64,000 nucleotides of DNA from Limonium bicolor (Eukaryota > Streptophyta > Magnoliopsida > Caryophyllales > Plumbaginaceae), in NCBI GenBank assembly GCA_023374045.1, contig CM041781.1, positions 148,110,982-148,174,981 on the forward strand, written 5' to 3'. The first letter of the stretch is position 1. Each line of letters opens with the position of its first letter. Positions 46,250 through 59,790 of the stretch are shown here, piece after piece. A program made the position numbers and the translations under genes. The notes beneath the pieces were generated by a model that had not been told where the DNA came from, made no database searches, and was given only the letters and a program-made list of their open reading frames with translations.

Positions 46250-49200
46250 TGTAACACCCCAACTCAATCCAAATGTGGTCTCGCAACTTAGCAGCTTATA
46301 CATATACATGTCACAGCGGAATTCTTTACACTCCAGGACCTTGCCACGGTCTGACTACAGAATATACCGAACATTAGTACATGTTAATCTTAGCCAAATA
46401 CATATCCTTCTTACAATCCCCTCACATCCTATACATCTTACTAACTCATAATGCCATACGAGTGTACATGCACAACTCGTAGGCCACACTTAACCCGTAA
46501 CGCTTGTACCCATCTTACTCGCGACGGCCGCCTCCTGATGTTCACCTGTGTAGTAAAAACAGCCCCCAAAGGGGGTCAGCACGAATGCTGGTACGATCCT
46601 CTCATGGCCCCAAGCTAACGTGGCTACGACGACTAATTGTCGATAGCATGGAGGTTGATTAGATGCACAACATAATAGTAAATGCTGTAAACAACAATCC
46701 AAATATGAACAATCAAAGTTCACACAATGAATGACTTAAATGTGTTCCCTTAAAGAGGGTTAGTTATTTAACTCCTTAAGTATGTTCCCTCTTAATCTTA
46801 GTCCATCCTTATCTCACCTCAATCTTAATCTTATCTTAATCTTAGAAACAACCACCCTTTAATAAGGAGTGGATGTAGCTTATCTTAGTCTTAGTATTAC
46901 AAACCATCCTTTAAGAGGAATGGTTTGCAACTTATCTTATCCTTACCTTAATCTTAATCTAACTTAATCTCAGTATACAAACCGTTCTTGAGGGGAATGG
47001 TTGTAGCTTAGTTCGAACCTGGGATATAGGTGATCCCACCGCACCATCTTGATGCCACCTACTCTGGACGGGAGTCCAGCGTAGCTAAGCCGGCAACCGG
47101 CCCTAGGCTACAAGTCCGAAGACAAGTCCTTAATCGGGAGTCGAATCTGCATAGATACCGACCCCCTTTCCTTAGCATGCATGACCGGAGATCGGTCCCG
47201 GGTTTCCTCACTCAAGTTCCAGTTAGAAGTAATCTCAAGACCTTGTTTGTTGGTTAACCTCTTTCGGTTCATATCGTCCCATATTAGGGAGCGTTCCTTA
47301 GTTCACTCAATTCCTCACTAAACGTTAGTTAGTAAGTTCCCACGATATGTGTTAGTTTTCAAACATCACACAACAATACAATAATCATAATATTCCGGTT
47401 GCATGCTTTATCTTGTTTAGTGAGCACACAAACAAATAGCACAAGCGAGGGACACCACGTTAGCAAGCAGGTCACAAGAAGAACTGTACCATACACCTGG
47501 AGATTGGCTAGCTCTTAACATGATGCTCGTCTAATCCGTCGAACACCTCCGACTATCTAGATCCTATAACATAGTAGCCGGGTAGGTAATAACTTAATTA
47601 TCTCCTAAAATCCTCGTTACCATACGTAACTCTCTTAATTAACTTCCAACTATATACCATGCATATATTAATATATAACTCCTCACAAGTCTAAGTATAT
47701 ATATATATATATGTATAAATATTTACGACATCATATCAACTCTACAAATACGTTCCAACTTTAATAATTGTATTAACATGTATCATTACAACCTAATTAA
47801 TTGTTGGCAGGTTCCGATCCTTCCATTATATACTTATATCCACATATATATGTATATCTATAGATACACTTCATTCGGATTAAATGTCACGCTTTACAAC
47901 CTTTACTACTTACCTTGGTGTGTCTATATAGGCACACTCTTTTATAATTGTGAGTGATATTTATAACATATATATCAATCCTTCAATAATTCCAAACTAT
48001 AATTAAATCCCAACTATATATATGTCCATACATAAGTGTTTTCCATTATTCCAAGGTTACACTAATATACACATTCATATCCTCGTAAATTTCTATGTTC
48101 CTTTCGTTTTAACCTCTAGCTACATAAACTCTAATATTCCCATTATATACATTAACCTTAATTCTTACACATTAATACAATTTATAAAACAATTACATAG
48201 TTAGTTTAATCCATCTATTGACCCCTCACTAATAATTCATTATCTATCCACAACTCACCAATTTAATACCTAACTATTTAGAATTGCCCAATTCTTTATT
48301 TTAATTTCTATCCACTTTGAATTTGAGCTTGAGCCCATAAACTGATTACCTAATTAAAACCATATGGTCTAGTTCCCAATTTAAACTCATTTCTTATTCT
48401 TACTTGGCCTAGATTAATTAAGGCCAACTAAACCCAAATTCATTTGACTTGTGCGGGCTGTCTATTTCAATTTTGACCAGTTTCCATAATTCTGACTATT
48501 ATCGAGTTTTCTATTTAATTTCCAATCTGACCGATTTAGCTAAACTCTAATACCACCTTCGGCCCTTAACCTTCCATATTCACCCTTCTCCCCCAAGTTT
48601 TCTTAGATTTACACTTTAGCCCAATTTGATTCTCAGTACTTTTATTACGCCCAAAAACATTCTCATAATTACAATTTTGACTAATTCTCATCTTTAATTC
48701 TGCAAAGCCCCAATTTAATTTCATAAAACCCCAACTCTAATTCTACAATCCCTAAATTAAGCTTCGAAAGCCCCACTTTCAAGTTTATTTATTTATTTTT
48801 TTTTAAATCACGATTTGATTAGCAAAACTCTCAATTCCGAAAATCCCCAAATTAACATTTCAAACCCTAAATTTTTGGATTTTCGATTAGTCAACCCAGT
48901 TACTCAGATTTGTTCAACATAAATCTTAATGTGTACGAACTTAAACCATACTTCACCGGAACACTAACTTTAGCATAATCTCTGAATCGGTCAAACAACC
49001 AACATTAACTTAAATTTTCAGATTCTTCAACAACTTCAAAGTCCCTAAAAATTCACACTCAAACAGAGGCAAACAAGTCCTATTTTTGGACATTCCAGTA
49101 GTCCCCAAACAATCTTAAAAACCAAAATTTTGGTTCCAGTAACAGATTCAAACAACTTAACCTTAAATTTTCGCATTACAAAATCATCACTAAACCCACA

Positions 49201-50501
49201 TTATTCCAGTCGGAGATGGTACAATTTTCACAAGGGAAAACGCATCAACTCGCCGAAATCAGAGGGAAGGGTACAAAATGTTCCTAAATTTCTGGCTCGA
49301 ATTCTAGCTAGAATTTGACAGAATGCAAAACTAAATAGTGTAATTCACTGGTGTACACCTTTGATAATTTTTTTCTTGGAGCGATTTAGTCTCCATACTC
49401 TCGGGCACTCTCAATTTTGGTCGAACAAGCACGCGCACCGATTTTTTATTCAGGCTTCTGTTTGAATCCAGGCTCGAGCATCACCAGGTTTGCCAGTTCT
49501 GGGTTGCGATTCGTGACTGAAGAAGAAGGATGTAGAGGAGAAGAGAGATGGCGAGCAATTATGTTCCTCGTTCGTTGCTAGGTTTCTCCAGTTAAGGTTG
49601 AACTTCCATGTGAGCAGAATGAGCAGAGGAGAGTGAGGAGATGGGTTTGGGTTTTGCCAAAATTACGGTGAATGTAGATAAACGAAGAGAATGAATGAAG
49701 AGAGGCGGGGATTTCGCCAGGTTAGGATTGCAAAATAGCAAATTAGTGGAGATGAGAATACGGGAGTCAAGAAGAGAGGGAACAGAGAGGCGTAGTACAT
49801 TAGTTCCTAATTGCCAGTTCGGGTTGTAATTTCCTGTAATGAGGAGAGCGATTTGGGCTTACTGGTTTCAGGTTGGGCTAGTACGGGAATGAAGACTGGG
49901 CCGGCCCAGTCTTTTGGCTGGTCGACCCATATATATATATTTTTTTTTACAATGTTTCACTTAATGTGTCGTTTTTGACTCGTTTTAGGTCCGTTTTTCA
50001 TGCCGTCTGAAACACGATGTCCTGTTTAACGAGACGAACCATTTTGTGATTCCAAATTTATATTTTCAAACAATAACAATTATTGTTATTTATAAACTAA
50101 ATTAATTATAATTTAATTCCTAATTGGTTTAAATTTCGCCATTTTAGACGAAAATGTGACGTCTTTTATTCTGACTGTTTAACCAATTTTCAATGCCTCT
50201 AAAAGTACCCAAATAATATTACAAGGTGTCCACGACCTCGTTTTCACTTCTAAAATATTTGTGACACATTTTTTTGAGGTAAAACGGTCAGTTTTATATT
50301 CGTTTATATTTCTTTTTCTAAACCTCCTTAGTGTCGTTTTAGGTTTCGTTAACGTTTCCTAATAAATTTTTAGGGTATAATTAAATATTATATTATTCCT
50401 TTTTACTTATTTAAGGGTATTTAATTCCTTAATCTCTCATTAATTACTTTTATTTAATTAATTCATGATTAATCAAAGTAATTAAGGTTTGGGATATTTC
50501 A
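46250..50501 (-). mobile_element. Solo LTR of a Tekay-type subfamily (4252 bp), TSD AGATT
   Basis: TGTAACACCCC at the left, GGGATATTTCA at the right, flanked by AGATT at 46245-46249 and 50502-50506. No primer site on the left, no polypurine tract on the right. Same subfamily as 1-620. Its centre is AT-rich with TATATA runs and lacks the 70-nt hairpin array. It splits a LINE fragment whose halves rejoin when it is removed. Confidence 0.93.
46563..47105 (-). other. Structured block and tRNA-like boxes in the solo LTR
   Basis: 46563-46652 is the conserved GGGGGTCAGCACGAATGCTGG...GACTAATTGTCGAT block. At 47011-47105 the minus strand has a GCCGGCTTAGCTACGCTGG stem region, TGGCATCAAGATGG and CCCAGGTTCGAACT, resembling tRNA A and B boxes in order. 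Confidence 0.5.
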
Positions 50502-50506
50502 AGATT

Positions 50507-50885
50507 TCAATAAAGTCTTCAAATACAAGCCAAGGTTGGGCATTAGATAAACATAAATTGCTTAGAAGAGACCATATTCTCCACCCATCCCGTATTTGGC
50601 CAACTGTAGATTCAAGTACATCTTCATCCTGAACCCATTCCTTTTTCAATCCAGCAATCTATGCAATGGGCTGAAAAAGAGCGGACATGAATTTCGATGG
50701 TGTCACGCCAAATAACGCAATTCTACAGCTCCTTCAAACATTATCGACAATGAGGCTTTTAAAGCCTTTTTGGCGCCGGCAAAACAGATTCATCTCTGCC
50801 CGGGACCGCTTTGTTTCCACGAGGAGAGACATGTAAGGGGTTTTGAGATCGAAGAACATCCAAGACGCATCGGGAAATTGATGGG
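50507..50885 (-). pseudogene. LINE ORF2 endonuclease fragment, upstream part
   Basis: Minus strand near 50640-50507 reads WRIWSLL, then QPWLVFEDFIEI, corresponding to W.LL......PWL..GDFNEI of plant L1 endonucleases. The next residues (LCGYEQRGL) continue at 46249 after the solo LTR. It is cut on the right by the LTR at 50886. Confidence 0.68.
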
Positions 50886-51751
50886 TGTAACGCCCATATT
50901 AGACAAAAATGCAGCAGAAAATAAAATACTATAGCGTTTACAGATCATCGGGTTCCAAACACCCGGCACCAAACCTCACAAATTACAACTTATAAAATTA
51001 CAAAAGCTACGGGCTGAACTCGAGAAAAGGTAACATAAACAAAATAATATAATACATCAACTCTCCACAAATCCTAATTCTCATCCCAATCACTCATACT
51101 CTTCGTGGCCACCAGTACAAACAATATCGTACCTGCACGATGAAACCAAGCAGCCCACCCCAGGAGGGGTGAGTCAGTTCCCTGGAATGGAACTGGTAAA
51201 ATTCTCTAAAAACAATAAATTAAAAAATAGTTCTTCAAATAAGACAGTAACATGGAAACAAACTCTTAAAATTAAAACAGAGAAAAAGCACTTCAAAACA
51301 ATCAAGTTATAGAGATAAGAGAACAAGGCAAAGATAGAGACAAAGAACTTTAAAACCAAGTCAACCACTTAAGAAGTCACACCATATAGTTAGTAAGCAC
51401 CCATTGTTGATGTTAGAACCAATTCTGGTTAAAAAGAGAAAGACTCAGGTAGTCACAAAGGACTAGGAATGAAAAGATAGATCCAAGAACCAATAACTCA
51501 AGAGTGGAATAAAACCAATTGGGAGAGATGGCCCCCACCGCCAAGCACATCCTTTTAGGACAGGGGATATACAGCCCCTCACTATTTACACGTCCTTTTT
51601 GGACAGGGGATATGCAGCCCCTCACTGTTTACACGTCCTTTTTGGACAGGGGATATACAGCCCCTCACTGTTACCGATGAAGATGCGTGCCCGTCACAAC
51701 AAAAGACTCAGCTCATGGATGAAACGATATCCAGAGTCAAGGAAGAATTTA
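50886..51751 (-). mobile_element. 3' LTR of a third Tekay-type copy, segment 1
   Basis: Starts TGTAACGCCCATATTAG. It includes a GCAGCCCACCCCAGGAGGGG hairpin and a 43-bp tandem (51550-51672). Interrupted at ATTTA by the solo LTR and resumes at 56123. Confidence 0.65.
51550..51672. repeat. 43-bp tandem repeat, three copies
   Basis: Unit GGACAGGGGATATACAGCCC then CTCACTGTTTACACGTCCTTTTT. GACAGGGG recurs at 51559, 51602 and 51645. Each unit has a GGGGATATACAGCCCC inverted repeat. Confidence 0.93.
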
Positions 51752-53118
51752 TGTAACACCCCTACTACGACACTCAACAATAATTGAAATCGCAGCGGAA
51801 ATAAACAACTCAATATTAACTAAACGATTCAGTGCTACAACGCCGTTAACCACCCACGTGGTTAACAAGGCAGAATAAATACAAGCGTACCGGTCTGATG
51901 ATCAGACTCCCGAGCATTAGGTACTAACATCCATATATACATAACCAACATACCGAGTATTTACATTACAACGAAACTATAGGCTGTAAACTGTGAACTG
52001 CCACTGTAACTGTCAACAACCGCCACTGTAATACAAACGGTACCAAAATATATCACCACGGGAGCACAGGTGCATCCCGGGCTCAACATCCAAAAATAGC
52101 CAAAAGTACTTAAAACCTAAGATCTAAAGTCATTCCGCTTCCTCGATCCTCATCCTGTAATATAAATATGGAGCCCCCGAGGGGGTCAGCAACCCTTGGC
52201 TGGTATAGTTAACGCGCAGCCCATCGGCTACCGGGATACGCGCAACTAATTGTCAGGATGACATGGCATTCATTTTAAACATACAACATATATATCATAG
52301 CAAGAGTATTGCATAACAACGTTACACATAACATACAAGAACGAATCCTTTTAGGAAGCGAACCAACACAATTAGATCCCATGGAGATCCTAGAGAATGT
52401 TACCAAACTCATGCTAAGCTCGTTACATAACTCGTTACCGTCCTGTTAAATTGAACGAATAACTTAACACAAAGGTGCGTCGGATATAATGATCCAAGCA
52501 CACCGAACAAAACATAGTATGCCCCTGTGGCCCGACGTGAGTCAGTAAAAATAGCCTTGGTTAAGCTAAAGGGAAGGTTGAAAACCAAAGAGAAGACAAC
52601 CTTAACATACAAAGAGAATCGAACCGGTTATGACATCGACTCCCATACTCACACGCGTGGCCGAACTACCGGACTCCTCACTCCCCGGTTAGCACTTGTT
52701 AGATGTTCAACAATGAACTCAATAAACGAATCACAACAAGTGGTTAAGTCTTGTTAGACAACACACAAGGGAAACTGAGTTCACATCTTAACAACACATA
52801 ATATATTAAAGAACTGTAAACTCATTACATGACTTAGGTCTGTCAAGGTCGTAAACACACAGAAAACAAAAACACAAGCGTGTAAACCGGTAGGCAAACA
52901 GACTACAAGAAAACCATACCTTGGTCCTTGCTGCGAACGTGACCCGCCAAGCGTAGTCCCTAAACATAATTAATAATGTCGGTTAATTAACTTATTTAGT
53001 TTTCATTTACTAAGCGTTTACATGATTGTATGACATGTTCTAATGCCTAAACTCACCCTTGATTGCCTTCATTATACCCCCTAGAGATAACTACTTAAGC
53101 AACTCTTGTTTGTTTTTT

Positions 53119-53530
53119 GGGAAAATTCACGATATACCCCTGTTTTCTTTCGTAATTCACAATATACCCCTGTGATTTTTGTAATTCAACTTTAAACATA
53201 AATAAATGTTGTCCAAAATTGATGAAACATTACATGAATGATGCTAAAGTGTTATATTTTGGTCCAATATCAAATTTGAAGTTTTTTAAGCTCACATGTG
53301 ACCTGTGGGACCCAATGAACATGTGACTGCTCATTAGGTCCCACAGGTCACATGTGAGCTTTAAAAACTTCAAATTTGATATTGGACCAAAATATAATAC
53401 TTTAGCATCGTCCATGTAAAGTTTCATAAATTTTAGACAACATTTAAGCATGTTTAAAGTTTAATTACTAAAACCACAGGGGTATATTATGAATTACGAA
53501 AGAAAATAGGGGTATCTCGTGAATTTTCCC
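53119..53530. mobile_element. Foldback MITE (412 bp), Mutator-like 9-bp TSD
   Basis: Long inverted arms of roughly 180 bp run from GGGAAAATTCACGATATACC to its complement ending GTGAATTTTCCC. Flanking TTGTTTTTT occurs at 53110-53118 and 53531-53539. A 9-bp duplication with long terminal inverted repeats points to MULE mobilisation, although a T-rich duplication is weak evidence alone. No coding capacity; the 73-aa ORF inside is an arm shadow. Confidence 0.85.
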
Positions 53531-53548
53531 TTGTTTTTTTTTTACAAG

Positions 53549-53890
53549 TTTTGGTCCGACCGACCTTACCGACCGACCTTACACAAGGTCGGTCCATTCC
53601 AAAACATATTACCGTTAGAAAATTCTACCCCGACCGACCTTGCAAGTTCGGTCCCAAGATCGGTCGATTCCCGAGACTAACTTACGTACAAAGATTTAGG
53701 CATGACCGACCTTGTAAGTTCGGTCCCAAGGTCGGTCTATTCCAGAGACTTAATCCGTACCAAAAATCCATGCCCAACCGACCTTGCAAGTCCGGTCCCC
53801 AAGGTCGGTCCATTCCAGAGACCATTTCTCGCATGGTAAACTGGGCTCGACTGACCTTGCAGGTCCGGTCTCCAAGGTCGGTCTGCTCCA
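53549..53890. repeat. Hairpin array in the solo LTR, five to six units of about 70 nt
   Basis: Units of CCGACCTTGCAAGTTCGGTC then CCAAGGTCGGTC start near 53568, 53633, 53703, 53777 and 53847, separated by CGAGACT- or CAGAGAC-type spacers. Same LTR position as the arrays with GTCCGGAC stems. Confidence 0.88.
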
Positions 53891-56117
53891 GACCCTTGTT
53901 GTTAATTGCCCATTTAACTCCAAACTTCACCTCACAGTGCCCTAGTATGTTCTAACCACATTTGGCACTTCAAACATCCCTTAAGACATCCATTAAACTC
54001 CTTTAATCATTCACCAAAGCCTCCTCAACATTACACCAATTCTTATACAAAGGTTAGCACATGCAATGTTTTTCACTAAGTTTTCATGTGGTGTTTTATG
54101 CCTATAACTACCACTAGTCCCAGATGTTTTCTCACCACTACAACATCATCTCCCAAGCATCTTTTCTTCCTAACTAAACTCCTTGAATATCTCTACAAGT
54201 TTATAGCTCATTCATGCAACACATCACTTCTTCCTTATTTACCAACATTGCACAAGTCCTAAACACAATCTCACCATGATCTTGAAGTATCCCAAAACAC
54301 TCATTTGCATTCTAAATCCTCTAAAATATTGCCTAAGTCCTTTTTACATCTTAGAATACCCTAATGCATGTTTCTTTCACTAGTAGAACACTTAATCATT
54401 CTAAACACTTCCTAACTGACCAAAACTCATTTTAAACACCTAAAACTTCTTATACATTATCTAAATTTCGACATGGGTTCTCCTAGCACCTTGTTACACC
54501 AAAACACAAAGTTTTCACCATTAAACATTCAAGAACACTTAAATCCATCAAGAGCATTCTTATACACAAAACTTCACCAAACTTACACTACATCACAATA
54601 TAGTGCATTATTTAAATTGCTTGGCACTTAGGCCCTTAAAGTGCATAAATCATAAACACTGAATTTCCCACAATATATTGCCTTTGACTTGCAAATACAT
54701 ACAACAACACATATGCCCTTTAATAGTCTCCTTGAGAGCATTTTACTAAGTCATTCACCATTGGCTCTTTAAGTAGTTTTAACAAGCAACATAAGCTCAT
54801 TTCTCCTAAGGCTTTAAATTACATTAGGTTAACACATTTACCTCTTTTCCTCACAAACTTCTTTCTTGTTTCCTTGACGTAATCGGCAAGGGTTTTAGGT
54901 GCTTGTCAACTTCTAATCAATATACAAACAATGTAATGAGTATTCAAGCTTTATGCTTCTTCTTATTGTAAACCCTAGATACATATATTGTCTTAGAACA
55001 TTAAGATGATTGTTTTACCTTGGATATGAAAGAGAGTTTGGATATGTAGCAAGAGAGGACTCCACCAAGCCCTTGGAAGATTCAAATGAAGCTAGAACAA
55101 GGCAAAAGAAAACACCATGAAGAGGTGATTTTCGGTGAACATAGAAACATGGAGGAAATGATATTTTTCTTTGAGTTTCCTTACCTAGAAGCAAAGGAGA
55201 ACAATAATATGTGAAAAGATGAGCTCAAGCTCCTCCCATGGAGATTCCTCTTGGCACCAAAATGGAGCTCTTAGAGTTTTGAAAGGATGAAGTTGAAGAG
55301 CTTGGCAAGACAAAGAGAATGGTGGTCTTGGTTTTTGATTTGGCAAAGGGAGCTAGGAGATATAAGAGATTGAAGATGGTGGATGGTGGTGTGCTGTAGC
55401 AACCGTAGAAGAGAGAAAGAAGGAAGTAGAAGACGGTGGGAACAAGGGAAATGAGAGAATGTATAAGACTTAGCTAGTTTTAGATATTTGTACGTTAAAA
55501 GCAAATAGTAACTTGCTTTATCATTTGTTTACTTACTTATTAGTTAGCTAAGGTGATGACTCACCCTTGTAAAAACCGGCCCCCATAAGTAATAAGGGGT
55601 GTTTTAGTCTTTGTTGACTAATTAAATTACTTATTTGACTTATGTTATAAACTAGCTTATTTTAGTTACTATTCACCAAAACAAGGCACATATTTGTGAA
55701 ATTTTTGATTTCCCATTGATTTAGACTTCCTAATGTGACACTAAATAGTACACATGTTAATTAAAGAGTAATGATGGACATTTAGCCACTCAAAACTCAT
55801 TTACAAGACAATTTTTCAAAAATGTGCTTTAAGACTCCTTAAAGCACATTTTGTGTTTTAACTTGTTTTCAAGCTTGGTTTTCTTTGGTAATTGGTTTAA
55901 TATGTTCATTAATATATAAATAAGGTCTTGGTAAGCTCATTAGGTCTTAGCCAAGACTATCCCAAGCTTAGAGCACATTTTCGCCCATACTGACTTTAAG
56001 GTATTTAATTGTGCTTTCTATGGTTTAAATTGTTTACTAATGTTTCTAAGACACATTTTAGTCTTATTATACCTTATTTCCATGTTTAAACAACATACAT
56101 GGGTTTGGGGTATTTCA

Positions 56118-57134
56118 ATTTACCAATATTAACATTTCCTATATTCCCACTAGATTAATAACTGCACAAGTGCAATACCAAAACACTCAGTCCTACAGAG
56201 TGCAGAGGCGTAAACCTTCAGCAGTTAATATCTAATGAGACAACCAGATAAGAGGAACCAATGATCATGTGAGTTGTACACTCAAGGCTCAGTTAGTCAC
56301 ATCAAGCTGAGTTAGTCACACAAACAGTTTCCTTTTGAAATTCATTTCAGCTCAGTTAGTGTTTTCCAAAACATTCCATAAAGTCCGTTAACAAAAGTAT
56401 CTGAGTACGAGAAATCGTACCTGGTAGGAGCAGTAGCAGTAACCAACTTGAAAGTGCGAACTTCCACTAACAACCTATAATTAAGGCGTTCCAAGTACTG
56501 AGTAGCTAAGGAACTCATAAAGCTAAACGTCTTTTATTCTTACTGGTTTATAGTTTCTGATTTACAATTACTCTCTCACAAGGATCTGGGCTAGATCTTG
56601 TTAATAAATCTTTCATTAGGCCCATTTCAATTAAATCAGTAAAGATTTAGAGTTTATCTTGAGAGTGGCCCAAACTCTCGTTGAATTGTTTAAGTGGGCT
56701 TTGAAGTTCATGAACTTGGGCCCAGTAGGATAGCCCAAGTTCATGTTACGTTTTCGTTGATTGATTAAATTTCCTAAAAAATAAGATTCTGCGAGGTTTC
56801 AAACATGAACCCTCGATTTAGTTCCAGGTTTGACATGACCATCTACGTCATTGAATCTATATGTATTAAGTGTACATTTAATTTTATTTCAATTACTTAC
56901 TCTTGATCATAGGTTTAGCTTAATTAAACTCTTAAGTTACAATTGACTAATTTATATTAATACTGATTAAAGTCCTAAAGTTTAATATATATATATATAT
57001 ATATATAATCCCTCCTAATAGTCCACCTAGATGTCACATTAACATTTAATATTTTAATTGCTATGTATGAAATTTACTCTAATGTTTTCTATAAGGTATG
57101 TTATTCCTTTTATTTATTGTTATGTATTTATTAT

Positions 57135-57168
<34 letters not shown>

Positions 57169-58122
57169 ATATATAATTATAGTATTAGGATTTATTCAAG
57201 ACATTGTTTGTGTAGTCTTAATGTATTTAATTATCTCTATTAACTTTTACACATATCCACATCCAATATATGGTTTATAAAATAAAGTATTTCCCTTAGT
57301 TTCAATTAAGTATATTACCTACCACACTATATAGTTTTTGATTTGGAGCAAAGATGAACATTTGGTGAGCAATTGAAGGTGGAGGCACCATGGATGGGGC
57401 TCTCATGGTTTTGGAGCAGATAATGGGTAGTAAAACTGATGGAGGAAGAAGAAATGAAGAGAGAGATGAAAAAGCTAGCTTAAATGAAGATATTTTGTCA
57501 TAAAAGGTGAATAGTCTTTTTCCTTACTCCTTCCTCTTTTTTTTAATTGGCTGTCATGGTGATGACTCACCACTACTAAAACCTTCCCCCCTTGCATAAT
57601 TACCATACATAAGGCCTTGTTTGGCCATTTAACTAATTAAAGTTGACTTAAGTCAAAACTAGCACTATTTGAGCACTATTCACTAATTTGTGCACATATT
57701 CATGAAATTATTGGTTTCCCACTGATTTAGGCTTCCTAATGTGATACTAATTAGTACACATGTTGATTAAGGTGTACTCATGGGAATCTAGCCACTCAAA
57801 ACTCATTTCTAAGACAATTTCTCAAAAAGGTGCTTTAAGAAGTCTTAAAGCACATTTTGTATTAAGGTTGTTTTTGAGCTTGGTTTTCTTTGGTAATTGA
57901 TTTAACATGTCCATTATCATGTTAATGAAGTCTTATAATGGTATTTGGGTGCTAATCAAAGTCACTCCAAGCTTAGACCACATTTTTACCTAAATTGCCC
58001 TTAAGGTGTTTTCTTGTGTTTTCCTTGGTTTAAATTGTCTACCAATGTTTCTAAGGCATGTTTTAGCCTTATTACATCATAACTTGATGTTTACTTAGCA
58101 TACTTAGGTTTGGGGTATTTCA
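56118..58122 (-). mobile_element. 3' LTR of a third Tekay-type copy, segment 2
   Basis: Continues from 51751. The right 600 bp match the 5' end of the other LTRs (GTGATGACTCACC, AAAGCACATTTTG, GGTTTGGGGTATTTCA at 58122). About 56135-56225 has a block around GCAGAGGCGTAAACC that recurs inverted at 3276-3400. (TA)n runs are at 56982-57008 and 57132-57180. Confidence 0.65.
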
Positions 58123-58140
58123 ATCTAGCCCCCTTAAAAG
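58123..58140 (-). promoter_or_regulatory. Polypurine tract of the third Tekay-type copy
   Basis: Minus strand CTTTTAAGGGGGCTAGAT, directly before the LTR start TGAAATACCCC. Confidence 0.82.
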
Positions 58141-59639
58141 ATCTTTGTCCCCAAAGTTCTCATGCATCTTATTTTATTAGAATACATGGCTTACCCCATT
58201 CCAAGGATCATATACATCTCACTTATATGTACTTAATCTTATTGACTCATTAGGTCTGTCATACACTTATACTCAAATATCACACAACATTCTTAAGCAT
58301 GTATAGCACTCAAAATTCCCTTTGTTCCTTTTGATGATTAAAACAATCACATAATTTTCATCGTATTATCCCATGTCACCGGTCCGTAGACAAAAGCTCA
58401 TTCGTCCTCGCCACCATGGGCCAGAATACAAAACAACTCTGTTCTCCCCATGTCACCGGTCCGAAGACAAGGCTCATGCGTCCTCGATTTCATGGGCGAG
58501 ACTTAGTATAAAGGAAATCCTTTTTACGAGGTCATGTGAGGAATACTTCTCTAATTAAAAATACAATCAACTCCAATTTCGTTTTATACGCTCGCCTCTT
58601 AGCGCGATTTAATTGTGACCACTGGTAGGGAGTTTCAGGAATCATCCAACCCTGATGTGATCAACATCGGTGTTGAACTATCCCTCCACCCCAATTTGTG
58701 TTCGGTTTCCCTTGATCCCTAGAAAGTCAAGTTCCACCTCCCACGTCATTTTCATACATCAAATAATTCACTCATTTCCAATTTTCTATCTTTTTTTAAT
58801 CTTTCTAATCGTAATCAATACATCTCCAAGGTGTGGACTCAGTCCATCAATCATTCCCAGTTCATCTCTTAATACTTGCCTCATGACTTAAATTCCTACT
58901 AAGTTCTATAACAGTCTCATACTAATTCTCACCATCTTATACCTCGTAGCATTACTATTTCCTACCTCATACTCATAGTGTTATCTTATTCTTATCTCAT
59001 ATGTAGTTTCATACCGGCTCATATCTTACATATTCCTTAAGTCTCCTTAATCCTCTTCGCTAATTCTCATAACTTGTACTCACACCGGAGTTAACAAGAT
59101 AGGTACTTAATATGTATGGTATTCACATCTTCTGTGCACAATAACCATAACTTATCTCAAAATGTTTATGTAAAACAAATTCTCAAATTCATTTGTGCTA
59201 TGCACACCCTAGTTTACGTACTCAGTACATAAACATACGCTAAGCGGTTTTCGCTCTACCACCCATAAATTGGATTACGCCCTCGTAATCAACATTATAT
59301 CATCCTTGAACATAGGTTCAAGATGTCTAATTCTCACCAAGCATTCTAGCTTCCATGTCATCTATCTCACTTATAATTCGATCAGAGGGTCATAACTATG
59401 TTAATGGATTAGTCTCTGTATCGAGCATTCTTAACGGTACTTATACCATTTTCTTAACTTAGTTTGGTCTAATCTCAAAGGTACTGATCTGCTAGCTTCC
59501 GCTGCACAACTCTGATAATCTTAGGCTTAACTGCCTTTCTTATCCTTCATAGTATTGTATATCCTTTTGCCTCCTTACAATTTAGGAATATTGTTCTCTT
59601 AGTGGACACATGTTATTTTGAATTATACACGGCCTTAAT

Positions 59640-59790
59640 GAGTTGTAACTCGTCTATCCATTCTCCCTGAAGATCTAATGTTCATACTCTTAGTGTTTTC
59701 TCAAGTGTCTAAATCGTTCTTTCCAGTTGACCTTTGGTCTTAGGATGATTCTTAATCTGAAACTACTGTTTAGTGCTTATTGCACTTAAC
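59640..59790 (-). pseudogene. Decayed integrase remnant
   Basis: The + strand, from a CTCGTCTATCCATTCTCCCTG stretch through CTCAAGTGTCTAAATCG to GGTCTTAGGATGATTC, aligns base for base in order with 35000-35130, which encodes HPQTDGQTERTIQTLE to GSWIDRL. Mutations have destroyed the frame. Confidence 0.7.

Larger units (their letters stand above)
51752..56117 (-). mobile_element. Solo LTR of a Tekay-type subfamily (4366 bp), TSD ATTTA
   Basis: TGTAACACCCCTACTACG at the left, GGTTTGGGGTATTTCA at the right, flanked by ATTTA at 51747-51751 and 56118-56122. No primer site or polypurine tract alongside. Collinear with 5698-10203 in reverse. Carries a MITE and a hairpin array. Confidence 0.93.

Noticed and set aside
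53551..53955. 134-aa ORF rich in RPCKFGP
   Set aside because: Translation of the hairpin array in a solo LTR, also open on the opposite strand.
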